A stretch of 64,000 nucleotides of DNA from Natranaerovirga pectinivora (GTDB lineage Bacteria; Bacillota; Clostridia; Lachnospirales; DSM-24629). The stretch is from the NCBI RefSeq assembly GCF_004342165.1, contig NZ_SMAL01000004.1:124001-188000 (forward strand), given 5' to 3'. This document shows, piece by piece, positions 36,455 to 45,489 of this stretch. Under the pieces are notes generated by a model. The model was given only the letters and a program-made list of their open reading frames with translations. It was not told where the DNA came from and searched no databases. The first letter of the stretch is position 1. Every line of letters begins with the position of its first letter. A program made the position numbers and the translations under genes.

Positions 36455-37627
36455 TTACTTAAATAACATTCTTAGTACTTTACTAAAACTGAATCCAAAT
36501 GTTGTTTCTTCTACTTCGTCTTTTGCAACGATTTCAATTTTCCCGATTTCTTGACCAGCTAACTTATAGACCACTTCTCCAATTACTTGACCTTTTTGAA
36601 TTGGTGCTTGTATGGACTCTGGAATAATGATGTCTTTTGTTATTTCATTTGCACTATCTTCTTTACCTAGCACATAACTAAAATTATCTTTTACAATTGC
36701 TTCTACTGTATTAATTTTACCTCTTTTAACTGGTACTACTTGAAGGATATTACCCTTTAATTTGTCTTCATAAACGCTTACGTTAGCAAAACCATAGTCA
36801 AGAAGTTTCATTACTTCGTCAAATCTTGTTTTATAGTCAGGCGCTGCCATTACCACACCAATTAACTGCATACCATTTCTTTCTGCAGTTCCCGACAAAC
36901 AATACAATGCTTGACTCGTTGAACCAGTTTTTAAACCCGTAGCACCATTGTACCATTTGATAAGTTTATTTGTACTTGTTAAACCAAACTCTTCTTCTCC
37001 TCTTTTTGTTCGATGAATAATACTATCTTGCCAAATAGTTGTATATTCAAATATTTGAGGGTATTTGGTTATTAATTCTTGTGACATTAATGCAATGTCA
37101 TAAGCAGTTGTTAAATGCTCATCATGATCTAATCCATTGCTATTCATAAAATTGGTATTGACCATTCCCAATTCTTTTGCTTTGTTGTTCATAGCATTTA
37201 CAAAAGATAATTCACTACCAGCAATATGTTCAGCCATAGCTACTGATGCGTCATTAGCAGATGCAATGGCTATACATTTTATCATGTCATGTACCGTTTG
37301 AATTTCTCCAGGTTCTAAATAGACCTGTGATCCTCCCATACTAGCTGCATGTTCACTAACAACGACTTCATCTTCTAATTTTATTGTCCCATTATCTAAT
37401 GCTTCAAAAATTAAAAGCAATGTCATTATTTTAGTTACACTAGCTGGTCGAAGTTTTTCATGTGCATTTTTTTCATAAATTACTTTACCACTAGTTGGTT
37501 CCATCAAAACTGCTGATTTTGATTGAATTTCTAAACTATCCTTACTTTCTTGGGCAAAAATAATCCCTGGATCTACTGCACTGAATGTTAAAATAACGGT
37601 TATGAGTAAAGTGATGATTCTTTTCAT
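36455..37627 (-). CDS. dacF: D-alanyl-D-alanine carboxypeptidase DacF-like
   Basis: A 390-residue S11-family enzyme. A signal peptide ends near residue 25 (IIFAQES). The catalytic motifs are SVTK at 63-66, SAN at 123-125 and KTG at 233-235. A PBP5_C domain and a C-terminal amphipathic anchor (FSFSKVLRMLFK) follow. It lies after deoA-punA-deoB and xerD-spoIIM, exactly where DacF lies in Bacillus (next to spoIIA), so it is the best candidate for the sporulation paralogue. The spoIIA operon itself is not in view. Confidence 0.9.
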   Translation of the reverse strand: MKRIITLLITVILTFSAVDPGIIFAQESKDSLEIQSKSAVLMEPTSGKVIYEKNAHEKLRPASVTKIMTLLLIFEALDNGTIKLEDEVVVSEHAASMGGSQVYLEPGEIQTVHDMIKCIAIASANDASVAMAEHIAGSELSFVNAMNNKAKELGMVNTNFMNSNGLDHDEHLTTAYDIALMSQELITKYPQIFEYTTIWQDSIIHRTKRGEEEFGLTSTNKLIKWYNGATGLKTGSTSQALYCLSGTAERNGMQLIGVVMAAPDYKTRFDEVMKLLDYGFANVSVYEDKLKGNILQVVPVKRGKINTVEAIVKDNFSYVLGKEDSANEITKDIIIPESIQAPIQKGQVIGEVVYKLAGQEIGKIEIVAKDEVEETTFGFSFSKVLRMLFK

Positions 37628-37839
37628 GTTTACCCGCTCCTTTAAGCTATAATAATTGTCAATTCGATTTCAGTTTTGCTTAATTTATTTACTCACAATA
37701 TATTTTGTCTCTACTGTTTGTAGAACTACATCGTGTAAATCACATATTGAAATCTTATATCCGTTACTATTAGAGTAAACATTTTTTTAAAAAATATTCA
37801 TTTTTAGCATTATTTTGTTATGGTCATAATCCTATATCA

Positions 37840-39165
37840 CTAAAATTTAAAAATACCATCTCTCGTTACATATCCTTTGATTAATTTATTCATTTTGGGT
37901 TGCTCTTTTTTAATTACATACGCTTTAATGAATTTTTCTTTTGCTTCTTCTAATTTATTCCTATCATTAGCGTATATGGTTCCTACTGATTCACCTTCTG
38001 CTACATAATCACCTATCTTTTTATTAATAATAAAACCTACTGATAAATCAATATCACTTTCTTTTGTTTCACGTCCACCACCAAGAATAAGGGTTGCAAT
38101 GCCAATTTGTTCTGTTTTTATTTCATTTACAAAACCTTCAACTACAGAGTGAATACTTTCAATAAATTTTGCCTTTGGAAATAGATCTACATTATCTACA
38201 ACTTCTTCTTCTCCATTTTGTCCTTTTATAAATTCCTTAAATTTCCTTATAGCACTACCATCTTCAATGGTTTTCATTAATAGTTGTTTTCCTTCTTCAA
38301 TGGTCTCAACATGCTTTACGCCTTTTAACATATAGCTACCTAGATGAATACATAAGGCCTCTAAGCTTTTATCCCCCATCCCCTTCAGTGTTTGGATGGC
38401 TTCAATTACTTCTAAGGCGTTACCCACTGCTCTCCCTAATGGTTGATTCATATCGGAAATAATAGCATAGGTTTGCCTTCCTACAGCATTTCCTATTTTC
38501 ACCATAGCCTCTGCTAACTTAAATGCATCCTCTTCATTTTTCATAAAAGCACCATTACCTGTTTTTACATCCAAAACAATTACCTCTGCACCAGAGGCTA
38601 TTTTCTTACTCATTATACTACTTGCAATAAGGGATAAATTATCAACTGTGGCTGTTACATCCCTTAGAGCATATAATTTTTTATCCGCTGGAGCAATATC
38701 TGTTGTTTGCCCAGCTATGGCGATTTTAATATTATTGACATTGTTAATAAACTCATCTTTTGAAAGAGCGGTATTAAACCCTTGAATACTTTCTAATTTA
38801 TCAATTGTGCCACCTGTATGACCTAATCCTCTACCAGACATTTTAGCCACTGGTATCCCTAATGCTGCGACCATAGGTCCTAAGATTAAAGATGTTTTAT
38901 CACCAACGCCACCAGTACTATGTTTATCCGCTTTAATTCCTGTGATTTCCGATAAATCTAACTGTTCACCACTTTCCGCCATTGCCATTGTAAGGGCAAC
39001 GGTCTCTTCTTCATTCATTCCATTAAAATATATGGCCATAAGAAAAGCTGATACTTGATAATCAGGAATTAAACCCTTTGTATATCCCTCTATAATAAAC
39101 TTTATTTCTTCATCTAATAATGTTTCTCCATTACGTTTTTTTATAATTAAATCGTACATTCTCAT
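37840..39165 (-). CDS. pdp: pyrimidine-nucleoside phosphorylase
   Basis: A 441-residue enzyme of the DeoA/Pdp family that splits thymidine, uridine or deoxyuridine with phosphate. The phosphate site is [17 protein letters not shown] near residue 81. [17 protein letters not shown] near 110 and [13 protein letters not shown] near 185 are family hallmarks. Last gene of the deoB-punA-deoA operon, 8 bp after punA. The ATG at 39165 follows AGGTGACAGT. Confidence 0.94.
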   Translation of the reverse strand: MRMYDLIIKKRNGETLLDEEIKFIIEGYTKGLIPDYQVSAFLMAIYFNGMNEEETVALTMAMAESGEQLDLSEITGIKADKHSTGGVGDKTSLILGPMVAALGIPVAKMSGRGLGHTGGTIDKLESIQGFNTALSKDEFINNVNNIKIAIAGQTTDIAPADKKLYALRDVTATVDNLSLIASSIMSKKIASGAEVIVLDVKTGNGAFMKNEEDAFKLAEAMVKIGNAVGRQTYAIISDMNQPLGRAVGNALEVIEAIQTLKGMGDKSLEALCIHLGSYMLKGVKHVETIEEGKQLLMKTIEDGSAIRKFKEFIKGQNGEEEVVDNVDLFPKAKFIESIHSVVEGFVNEIKTEQIGIATLILGGGRETKESDIDLSVGFIINKKIGDYVAEGESVGTIYANDRNKLEEAKEKFIKAYVIKKEQPKMNKLIKGYVTRDGIFKF

Positions 39166-39173
39166 ACTGTCAC

Positions 39174-39983
39174 CTAAATTTTATCTACGATATGTTTTAT
39201 TAGATTTTTAAAGGCTTCTTTGACTCTTTGAGATGTTTCTACCACTTCATCATGATTTAAAGGCTGGTCTAGAATACCCGCCGCCATATTGGTAATACAG
39301 GATATCCCTAATACTTTTATTCCTGCATGGACAGCAGTAATGACTTCTGGAACTGTTGACATTCCAACTGCATCACCACCTAAAGTTCTGACCATTCTTA
39401 TTTCTGCTGGTGTTTCATAAGTTGGTCCTGTCAGACCACAATAAATCCCTTCTTTTATATCTAAATCAAGGTCCTTGGCACATTCTTTTGCCACTTGAAA
39501 CAACCCTTTATCATAAGCACTGGACATATCTGGAAACCGAGGTCCAAATTCATCATAATTAGGTCCAATCAATGGGTTATTGCTCATAAAATTAATATGA
39601 TCTTCAATAATCATTAAATTACCTGGTTCAAAATCCACATTTACCGATCCCGCTGCATTGGTTACAATGAGTGTTTTTATGCCTAATTTTTTCATCACTC
39701 GTATAGGCATAACCACCTCTTCCATAGTGTATCCTTCATAATAATGAAATCTTCCTTGCATAGCAATGACAATATTTTTTCCTAACTCACCTACAACAAA
39801 TTGACCTTTATGCCCTTCAACCGTTGATACAGGAAAATGAGGTATATCTTTATATGAAATCATTACTGGATTCTCAATTTGCTCAGCCAAGTCACCTAAT
39901 CCTGATCCTAGTATCAATCCAATTGTAGGTTGTTTATCTAATTTTGATTTCAAATACCCTACTGCTTCATTAATGTTTTTCAT
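39174..39983 (-). CDS. punA: purine-nucleoside phosphorylase
   Basis: A 269-residue trimeric-type PNP that cleaves guanosine and inosine. Recognised by [62 protein letters not shown] and [19 protein letters not shown]. Its start overlaps the deoB stop by 14 nt, which indicates translational coupling. It makes pentose-1-phosphate that DeoB then isomerises. Confidence 0.95.
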   Translation of the reverse strand: MKNINEAVGYLKSKLDKQPTIGLILGSGLGDLAEQIENPVMISYKDIPHFPVSTVEGHKGQFVVGELGKNIVIAMQGRFHYYEGYTMEEVVMPIRVMKKLGIKTLIVTNAAGSVNVDFEPGNLMIIEDHINFMSNNPLIGPNYDEFGPRFPDMSSAYDKGLFQVAKECAKDLDLDIKEGIYCGLTGPTYETPAEIRMVRTLGGDAVGMSTVPEVITAVHAGIKVLGISCITNMAAGILDQPLNHDEVVETSQRVKEAFKNLIKHIVDKI

Positions 39984-41163
39984 CGATATACCCTCCTATT
40001 ATTTCATTAGCAAAACTTTCACCTAATGAGATTGGCTTAACATTTAGTATTTCACCAATCGTTTGACCTATATCTGCAAATGTTAATCTAGTTCCTAAGT
40101 TCACATCCCTTTTCAAAGATAACCCATAACCAACAAAAGGTACGAATTCTCTTGAATGGTCTGTACTTTCTGTTGTTGGATCACATCCATGATCAGCCAT
40201 TATAAATAAAATATCATTATCCTTCATAGCATCTATGATTTCAGGTATTCTACCATCAAACTCTTCCAATGCATTGGCATATCCAATATGATCGTTTCTA
40301 TGTCCATATTTTGAATCAAAATCAACTAAATTTGTAAATATTAAACCTTTCGTATCTTTTTTTATATATTCTATTGTTTTATTAACACCGTCCATATTGT
40401 CTTTTGTATGAATAGCTTTTGTAATGCCTTTTTTTGCAAATATATCTTCTATTTTACCAATCCCTATAACATCTAAATTGGCTTCTTTTATATGATCTAA
40501 TAATGTCCCTGCTGGTGGTTCCAATGAAAAATCTTTTCTATTGGCTGTACGTGAAAAGTTACCGACTTCTCCATTAAATGGTCTTGCAATGACTCTTGCT
40601 ACAGCATTAATACCTACTAATTGTTCCCTAGCAATTTGACATATTTCATACAGTCTCTCTAATGGAATAATATCTTCATGCGCCGCAATTTGAAAAACAC
40701 TATCTGCCGATGTATAAATTATTGGATAGCCAGTTTTTATATGTTCTTCTCCTAATTCCTTGATGATTTCTGTTCCAGATGCGGCATAATTACCTAATAT
40801 CTCAGTGCCTATAGCCTCTTTAAATGGGTTTATAATCTCTGTTGGAAAGCCCTCAGGATATATTGGGAAACCATTTTCAGAATACACACCAACCATTTCC
40901 CAATGGCCCGTTGTGGTATCCTTACCTTTTGATTTTTCTGCAACTCTTGCAAAAACACCTGCTGGATTAATGCTTCTATTAAGTCCTTTAATATTGTCAA
41001 TATTGCCTAAGCCTAATTTAATCATATTGGGTATTTTTAACCCACCGATAGCTTTGGATATATTTCCTATTGTATTACTACCTACATCTCCAAATTCATG
41101 GGCATCTGGTAACTCACCCATACCTACGCTATCTAAAATTATCCATATTATTCTTTTCTCCAT
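39970..41163 (-). CDS. deoB: phosphopentomutase
   Basis: A 397-residue alkaline-phosphatase-superfamily enzyme. It interconverts (deoxy)ribose 1- and 5-phosphate. The N-terminal metal site is ILDSVGMGELPDA. The nucleophile region is GKDTTTGHWEM, and the second metal site is MADHGCDPTTESTDHSRE near 330. I chose the ATG at 41163, 6 nt after AAGGTGAT. First gene of the nucleoside salvage operon, with a clear promoter about 140 bp upstream. Confidence 0.95.
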   Translation of the reverse strand: MEKRIIWIILDSVGMGELPDAHEFGDVGSNTIGNISKAIGGLKIPNMIKLGLGNIDNIKGLNRSINPAGVFARVAEKSKGKDTTTGHWEMVGVYSENGFPIYPEGFPTEIINPFKEAIGTEILGNYAASGTEIIKELGEEHIKTGYPIIYTSADSVFQIAAHEDIIPLERLYEICQIAREQLVGINAVARVIARPFNGEVGNFSRTANRKDFSLEPPAGTLLDHIKEANLDVIGIGKIEDIFAKKGITKAIHTKDNMDGVNKTIEYIKKDTKGLIFTNLVDFDSKYGHRNDHIGYANALEEFDGRIPEIIDAMKDNDILFIMADHGCDPTTESTDHSREFVPFVGYGLSLKRDVNLGTRLTFADIGQTIGEILNVKPISLGESFANEIIGGYIDEKH

Positions 41164-41302
41164 ATAGATCACCTTACTTTCTATATTATTTATAATATTA
41201 TATTAATAAGATTGCTTTTTTAACCAACTTTAGATCAAAAATCCTTAATCCCTAACAAGTTTCCTATCTACAAATTAATATCCATATAAATATCTATAAT
41301 TT

Positions 41303-41331
41303 ATTATCCTATTAAATCCTTTTTTTGTCAA
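41303..41331 (-). promoter_or_regulatory. sigma-A type promoter of the deoB-punA-deoA operon
   Basis: On minus, TTGACA (41326-41331), 17-bp spacer, GATAAT (41303-41308). The expected leader is about 130 nt, with no riboswitch I can recognise. It is back-to-back with the rubrerythrin promoter. Confidence 0.75.
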
Positions 41332-41356
41332 AAATAAATTATTTTTAATTTTAGTA

Positions 41357-41385
41357 TTGACATTTTATGTATTTATAATTATAAT
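41357..41385 (+). promoter_or_regulatory. consensus sigma-A promoter of the rubrerythrin gene
   Basis: TTGACA (41357-41362), 17-bp spacer, TATAAT (41380-41385), a perfect consensus match. The -10 overlaps TTATAATTATAATAT, which matches the PerR box consensus at 12 of 14 defined positions. Confidence 0.85.
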
Positions 41386-41401
41386 ATGAATCAGGAGTTA
41401 G

Positions 41402-41419
41402 GTAATAATAATTATTATC
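41402..41419 (+). promoter_or_regulatory. palindrome in the rubrerythrin leader, candidate Fur/PerR-type operator
   Basis: The perfect palindrome ATAATAATTATTAT flanked by G/C lies 10-30 bp downstream of the expected transcription start. Fur-family operators look like this, but AT-rich sequence produces such palindromes by chance. Confidence 0.35.
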
Positions 41420-41460
41420 TAATAATAATTTAAAATTAATTTCTTGGGAGGAAATATATT

Positions 41461-42003
41461 ATGAAAAAATGGATTTGTACAATTTGTGGATATTCTCATG
41501 AGGGAGATGCTGCTCCAGATAGCTGTCCTCAATGTAAAGCACCAGCAACTAAATTCGTAGAACAATCAGGTGAATCATTAGCTTATGCTGACGAGCATCG
41601 TATAGGTGTTGCTAAAGACGTTGACGCTGAAATTATTGAAGGTTTAAAAATGAATTTTACTGGAGAATGTACAGAAGTTGGTATGTACTTAGCAATGGCT
41701 AGACAAGCTGATCGTGAAGGCTATCCAGAAGTTGCTGAAGCATATAAAAGAATTGCTTGGGAAGAAGCAGAACATGCTGCTAAATTTGCTGAATTACTAG
41801 GTGAAGTTGTTGTTGCTGATACAAAAACAAACTTACAAATGCGTGTAGATGCTGAACATGGTGCCTGTCAAGGTAAGTTAGATTTAGCAAGAAGAGCTAA
41901 GGAATTAAATTTAGATGCAATTCATGATACAGTACATGAAATGTGTAAAGATGAAGCAAGACATGGAATGGCTTTCGCAGGACTGTTAAAAAGATACTTC
42001 TAA
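41461..42003 (+). CDS. reverse rubrerythrin
   Basis: A 180-residue protein with domains in reversed order. The N-terminal rubredoxin-like site has CTICG (Cys 6 and 9) and CPQC (near 22-25). It is followed by a diiron four-helix bundle with metal-binding [33 protein letters not shown] and DEARHGMAF. Such proteins reduce hydrogen peroxide or oxygen in anaerobes using electrons from NADH-linked carriers. Its consensus promoter and GGGAGGAAAT site imply high expression. It is on plus inside an otherwise minus-strand cluster. Confidence 0.94.
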   Translation: MKKWICTICGYSHEGDAAPDSCPQCKAPATKFVEQSGESLAYADEHRIGVAKDVDAEIIEGLKMNFTGECTEVGMYLAMARQADREGYPEVAEAYKRIAWEEAEHAAKFAELLGEVVVADTKTNLQMRVDAEHGACQGKLDLARRAKELNLDAIHDTVHEMCKDEARHGMAFAGLLKRYF

Positions 42004-42021
42004 TCCTTTTTGATATACATT

Positions 42022-42162
42022 GAACGCTTAATTAGGTCAATTAAGCGTTCAATAAAAACATTATACTTATACCTTTTTATATGGGCCATAATCCTTTGCC
42101 CCTGAGGATTATGGCCCATCTTAGAATTCACAAAAGCGTATGCAACTTAAATTGCATACGCT
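42022..42162. terminator. three consecutive hairpins between convergent genes
   Basis: Perfect 12-bp (42022-42050, GAACGCTTAATT arm), 15-bp (42081-42119, ATGGGCCATAATCCT arm) and 11-bp (42135-42162, AGCGTATGCAA arm) hairpins. The third is followed by TTTTG on minus and lies next to the xerD stop. Together they separate rubrerythrin from xerD, although none has a long T run. Confidence 0.6.
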
Positions 42163-42166
42163 AATT

Positions 42167-43051
42167 TTATGCTCTAGGATGAGCCTTTGAATACACTTCT
42201 TTTATTTTATTGTTATTGATTTTTGCATAAATTTGAGTTGTCGATATATCTGAATGTCCAAGCATTTCTTGAACAGATTTTAAATCTGCCCCATTTTCCA
42301 CTAAATGAGTTGCAAAAGAGTGTCTTAACATATGTGGTGTGATTTTTTTATTGATATTGGCTTTGTTTGTATAGTATTTTATAACTTTCCAAAACCCTTG
42401 TCGACTCATAGGCTCCCCTGAACAATTTACAAACAAGTTTTTTTCGTCTTTGTTTTTAAGCATTACATAACGGCCTTGCTCTAAATATTGTTTCAATGCC
42501 TCTTTAGCAACTGTTCCAATAGGTATAATTCTTTCTTTTTTGTCGTCTTGGCACCTAATATAGCCTAAGTTCAGATTCAAATCCTCTACTTTTAAATTAA
42601 TTAACTCTGTTACCCTTATACCCGTAGCATAAATAACTTCTAGCATTGCTTTATCTCTAAGTCCCTTTGCATTGGCATCACTAGGTTGGTTAAGCAATAT
42701 GTCTACTTCTTCTGTTGTTAATACATCAGGTACTTTTTTTTCTATTTTAGGAGATTTTATACTCTCAGTAGGATCTTCGTCAATTATTCCTTCTTTGAAT
42801 AAATAATGAAAAAATGCCCGAATAGAGGCAACATTTCTTGAAATAGTAGAAGTTGCTCTACCCTCTTTTTCCAAATAAAGTATGTAGGAATTAAGATTTG
42901 TAATATTAATCTTCTTGATTACTTTAAAGTCTTGCACATAAAAGTAATCTACTAACTTTTGCAAATCTCGTTGATAAGACAAAACTGTATTCTGAGAAGA
43001 TCCTTTTACATCTTTAAGATATGAAATAAAATTTAGTAAGGCTTCTTCCAT
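42167..43051 (-). CDS. xerD: tyrosine recombinase XerD
   Basis: A 294-residue site-specific recombinase. The N-terminal SAM-like core-binding domain (1-85) has LSYQRDLQKLVDYF and SIRAFFHYLFKEGII. The catalytic domain shows GIRVTELINLK (Arg), HMLRHSFATHLVENG (His-x-x-Arg), LGHSDISTTQIYAK (His/Tyr). Position next to spoIIM and deoB is that of XerD/RipX, which resolves chromosome dimers with XerC. A role as a mobile-element integrase is unlikely because no element surrounds it. Confidence 0.93.
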   Translation of the reverse strand: MEEALLNFISYLKDVKGSSQNTVLSYQRDLQKLVDYFYVQDFKVIKKINITNLNSYILYLEKEGRATSTISRNVASIRAFFHYLFKEGIIDEDPTESIKSPKIEKKVPDVLTTEEVDILLNQPSDANAKGLRDKAMLEVIYATGIRVTELINLKVEDLNLNLGYIRCQDDKKERIIPIGTVAKEALKQYLEQGRYVMLKNKDEKNLFVNCSGEPMSRQGFWKVIKYYTNKANINKKITPHMLRHSFATHLVENGADLKSVQEMLGHSDISTTQIYAKINNNKIKEVYSKAHPRA

Positions 43052-43209
43052 GATTTATTCTTCCTTTTGTTATATTTGACATTATCAAAACAGGTTAAAT
43101 CTCTAAAGAAGATTTGATAATCTCTCAGTAAATATAATTATATAACTTGTTTATGTGAAAATCAAACATTTTTTGCAGTATTTTCCATACATATTTCGAG
43201 CCTTGAAAC

Positions 43210-43267
43210 AAAAAATACAATATGCAGAAGTTTTTCGAAAACAAACTACAACATATTGTATTTTTTT
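43210..43267. terminator. terminator of spoIIM, probably bidirectional
   Basis: 15-bp stem AAAAAATACAATATG (43210-43224) with CATATTGTATTTTTT (from 43252), about 27-nt loop. T runs occur on both strands. It lies about 60 bp past the spoIIM stop. Confidence 0.75.
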
Positions 43268-43328
43268 AGTGTTTTAAATTATTTTTCATAATTTTTAATT
43301 ATTTCAATTCAATTCCAAGTTGCTTCAC

Positions 43329-43952
43329 TTATATTCTTTGAATCATCCATCTAACGATACCTGGGTTAACAAAAGTCTCAACTAATGCCCCTATAATAAT
43401 AACCAGAGTACAAAGTAATAGTACTAAAATATATTCCGTAAATAATTGTTTGTTATTTAATCGATAACTTTTTGTAGCTGCTAATTTTTTATAATATAAA
43501 GTAGCACATAATTCAAAACTTTTATGTATTAAATACAATACCAAAGGAACATAAATCAAAAAATGCGGAAATAAAAATACCAAATTAAGCAAAATGCCTT
43601 TACTTCCATATACTATAGTTCCTAAAGAAAGCATAAACCCAAAGGATATTCCAAAATAAAGTAAGGCAATTACTATTGTAGGAATACCAAAAAAAGTCAA
43701 ACCAAAAAACCATATGTATAATACAATTCTAATTCTGTTCAATACAATATGTCTAAGCAAATCTATATGATTTAATGTTATACTAGAATATTTATCCAAG
43801 AAATAATTATTTAAAATACCTAATTCATCTTTTTGGCTGGGATCTAAATAGTTGGCAAATATTGATCCGATTATAACACCAACAACAAATAATATTAAAA
43901 AGGTTAAATTTCTATTTATTTTTATATTTAATTTTTTTATGGCTCTACCCAC
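43329..43952 (-). CDS. spoIIM: stage II sporulation protein M
   Basis: A 207-residue polytopic membrane protein with about five hydrophobic helices. It has the family's GSIFANYLDPSQKDELGILNNYF extracellular region and YFGISFGFMLSLGTIVYGSKG. SpoIIM forms the DMP complex with SpoIID and SpoIIP, which drives engulfment of the forespore. Starts with GTG, 9 nt after GGAG. Adjacent to xerD, as in Bacillus. Confidence 0.88.
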   Translation of the reverse strand: MGRAIKKLNIKINRNLTFLILFVVGVIIGSIFANYLDPSQKDELGILNNYFLDKYSSITLNHIDLLRHIVLNRIRIVLYIWFFGLTFFGIPTIVIALLYFGISFGFMLSLGTIVYGSKGILLNLVFLFPHFLIYVPLVLYLIHKSFELCATLYYKKLAATKSYRLNNKQLFTEYILVLLLCTLVIIIGALVETFVNPGIVRWMIQRI

Positions 43953-44071
43953 TCACATCTACTCCTTTATCCCTAGTGTTTTTTGCTAACTGTACATTTT
44001 ATTACTGTATAGCTATATATATGCACTTAGAATAAGAAATATGATGCTTGTCTTGAAAAAATAAGATCCCA

Positions 44072-44638
44072 TTATAGAGATGGAATCTTTATCACATTTT
44101 TTTCATTGATATAGTTTTTATAAGCCAATATTGCCGAAATGGTTTTACTATCCACAATAGTTCCATCAAAGATCATCTTAGTAATTTCCTCTAAGGAATA
44201 GGTCTTCAAATTTACAAATTCATCTTCATCAAGATTTTGTTGTGATTCTTGTAAATCATTAGCTATATAGACATGAATCACCTCATCACAGAAACCAATT
44301 GATGTATAAAATTTGATTAAAAAAGTTAAATTCTCTGAAGTAAAACCCGTCTCTTCTTCTAGCTCTCTCTTTGCACATACCAATGGATCCTCATCTTTTT
44401 CTAATGTTCCTGCAGGAATTTCTAGTGTTAGTCCATTGGCAGCATTTCTAAATTGCTCAACTAAAATAATCTTGCCACGTTTATCTACTGGAACAATAGC
44501 TGCTGCTCCATTATGTTGTACTAATTCAAAGTAAGTCTCTTTATTATTTGGTAATTTAACTTTATCCTTAACAAGTTTAACGATTTTTCCATTATAAATT
44601 TCTTCTCTTCCTAATTTAATAAAGCTATCTTTATCCAT
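44072..44638 (-). CDS. nudF: NUDIX hydrolase, ADP-ribose pyrophosphatase type
   Basis: A 188-residue Nudix protein. The Nudix box spans about residues 80-105: GTLEKDEDPLVCAKRELEEE followed by TGF. The upstream VEQFRNAANGLTLEIPAG is typical of ADP-ribose pyrophosphatases. It should hydrolyse ADP-ribose to AMP and ribose-5-phosphate. It lies just after proC, and Bacillus also places nudF near spoIIM-xerD. Confidence 0.9.
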   Translation of the reverse strand: MDKDSFIKLGREEIYNGKIVKLVKDKVKLPNNKETYFELVQHNGAAAIVPVDKRGKIILVEQFRNAANGLTLEIPAGTLEKDEDPLVCAKRELEEETGFTSENLTFLIKFYTSIGFCDEVIHVYIANDLQESQQNLDEDEFVNLKTYSLEEITKMIFDGTIVDSKTISAILAYKNYINEKNVIKIPSL

Positions 44639-44674
44639 ATTTAAAACTCCTTACTTTTTAATTTATACACTACC

Positions 44675-45478
44675 TTACTTACTTAATTTTATGCATTTCT
44701 CATAACAATCATTTACTGCTTCTAATATAGCATTTCTAAACCCATTTTTTTCAAGGGCTGCAACAGCTTCTATTGTTGTGCCTCCTGGGGAACATACTTG
44801 ATCTTTTAAAACACCTGGATGTTCTTTTGTATCTAAGACCATTTTGGCTGACCCCAGTACAGTTTGAGCTACTAATTTGTAAGCATCTTGTCTTGAAATA
44901 CCTAATTTTACAGCCCCATCCGCTAGTGCTTCGATAAACATAAATACATAGGCAGGAGAACTTCCAATGATTGGCACAACACTATCCATAAGTCTTTCTT
45001 CTAAAACCACCACTTCACCAAAAGAAGTAAAAAATTCATTAATTAGTTTTTTTTCTTCTTCTAAATAATTGTCTTTAGAATATGCTATAGCTGTCATACC
45101 TGTATTAACTAAAGCAGGTGTGTTTGGCATAGCTCTTATAATCCTAGTCTCTTCTCCTAATTGCTCTTTAAGACTATCAACAGAAATACCAGGGGCTATA
45201 GAAATTATAATATGTTGTTTTGTAATATATTCTTTAATATGGGTTAGAACATTACTATAGTATTGTGGTTTTACTGCCAAAATTACTATTTTTGTCTCTT
45301 TTATCAGTTCGCTATTGTTTTTGCAATAGTCAACACCCGTTTGCTCATTAACCCATTCTAATCTTTCTAGGTTAACGTCTGTAAACGTGAGATTCACTTT
45401 GTCAAATACATTTGCAGCACCGCTTAGCATAGCATACCCCATATTGCCAATACCAATGAATCCAAATAATCTGGTCAT
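44675..45478 (-). CDS. proC: pyrroline-5-carboxylate reductase
   Basis: A 267-residue NAD(P)-dependent enzyme for the last step of proline synthesis. The Rossmann motif is FGFIGIGNMGYAMLSG at the N-terminus. VILAVKPQ near 70, RAMPNTPALVNTGMTAI near 118 and the C-terminal signature CSPGGTTIEAVAALE near 230 are all present. I chose the ATG at 45478, 7 nt after AGGGGG. It follows purB by 11 bp. Confidence 0.95.
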   Translation of the reverse strand: MTRLFGFIGIGNMGYAMLSGAANVFDKVNLTFTDVNLERLEWVNEQTGVDYCKNNSELIKETKIVILAVKPQYYSNVLTHIKEYITKQHIIISIAPGISVDSLKEQLGEETRIIRAMPNTPALVNTGMTAIAYSKDNYLEEEKKLINEFFTSFGEVVVLEERLMDSVVPIIGSSPAYVFMFIEALADGAVKLGISRQDAYKLVAQTVLGSAKMVLDTKEHPGVLKDQVCSPGGTTIEAVAALEKNGFRNAILEAVNDCYEKCIKLSK

Positions 45479-45489
45479 CCTCATTCCCC

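Noticed and set aside
42167-43051. Tyrosine recombinase as the integrase of a mobile element
   Set aside because: Length, motifs and position beside spoIIM and deoB fit XerD; there are no att repeats or element genes around it.
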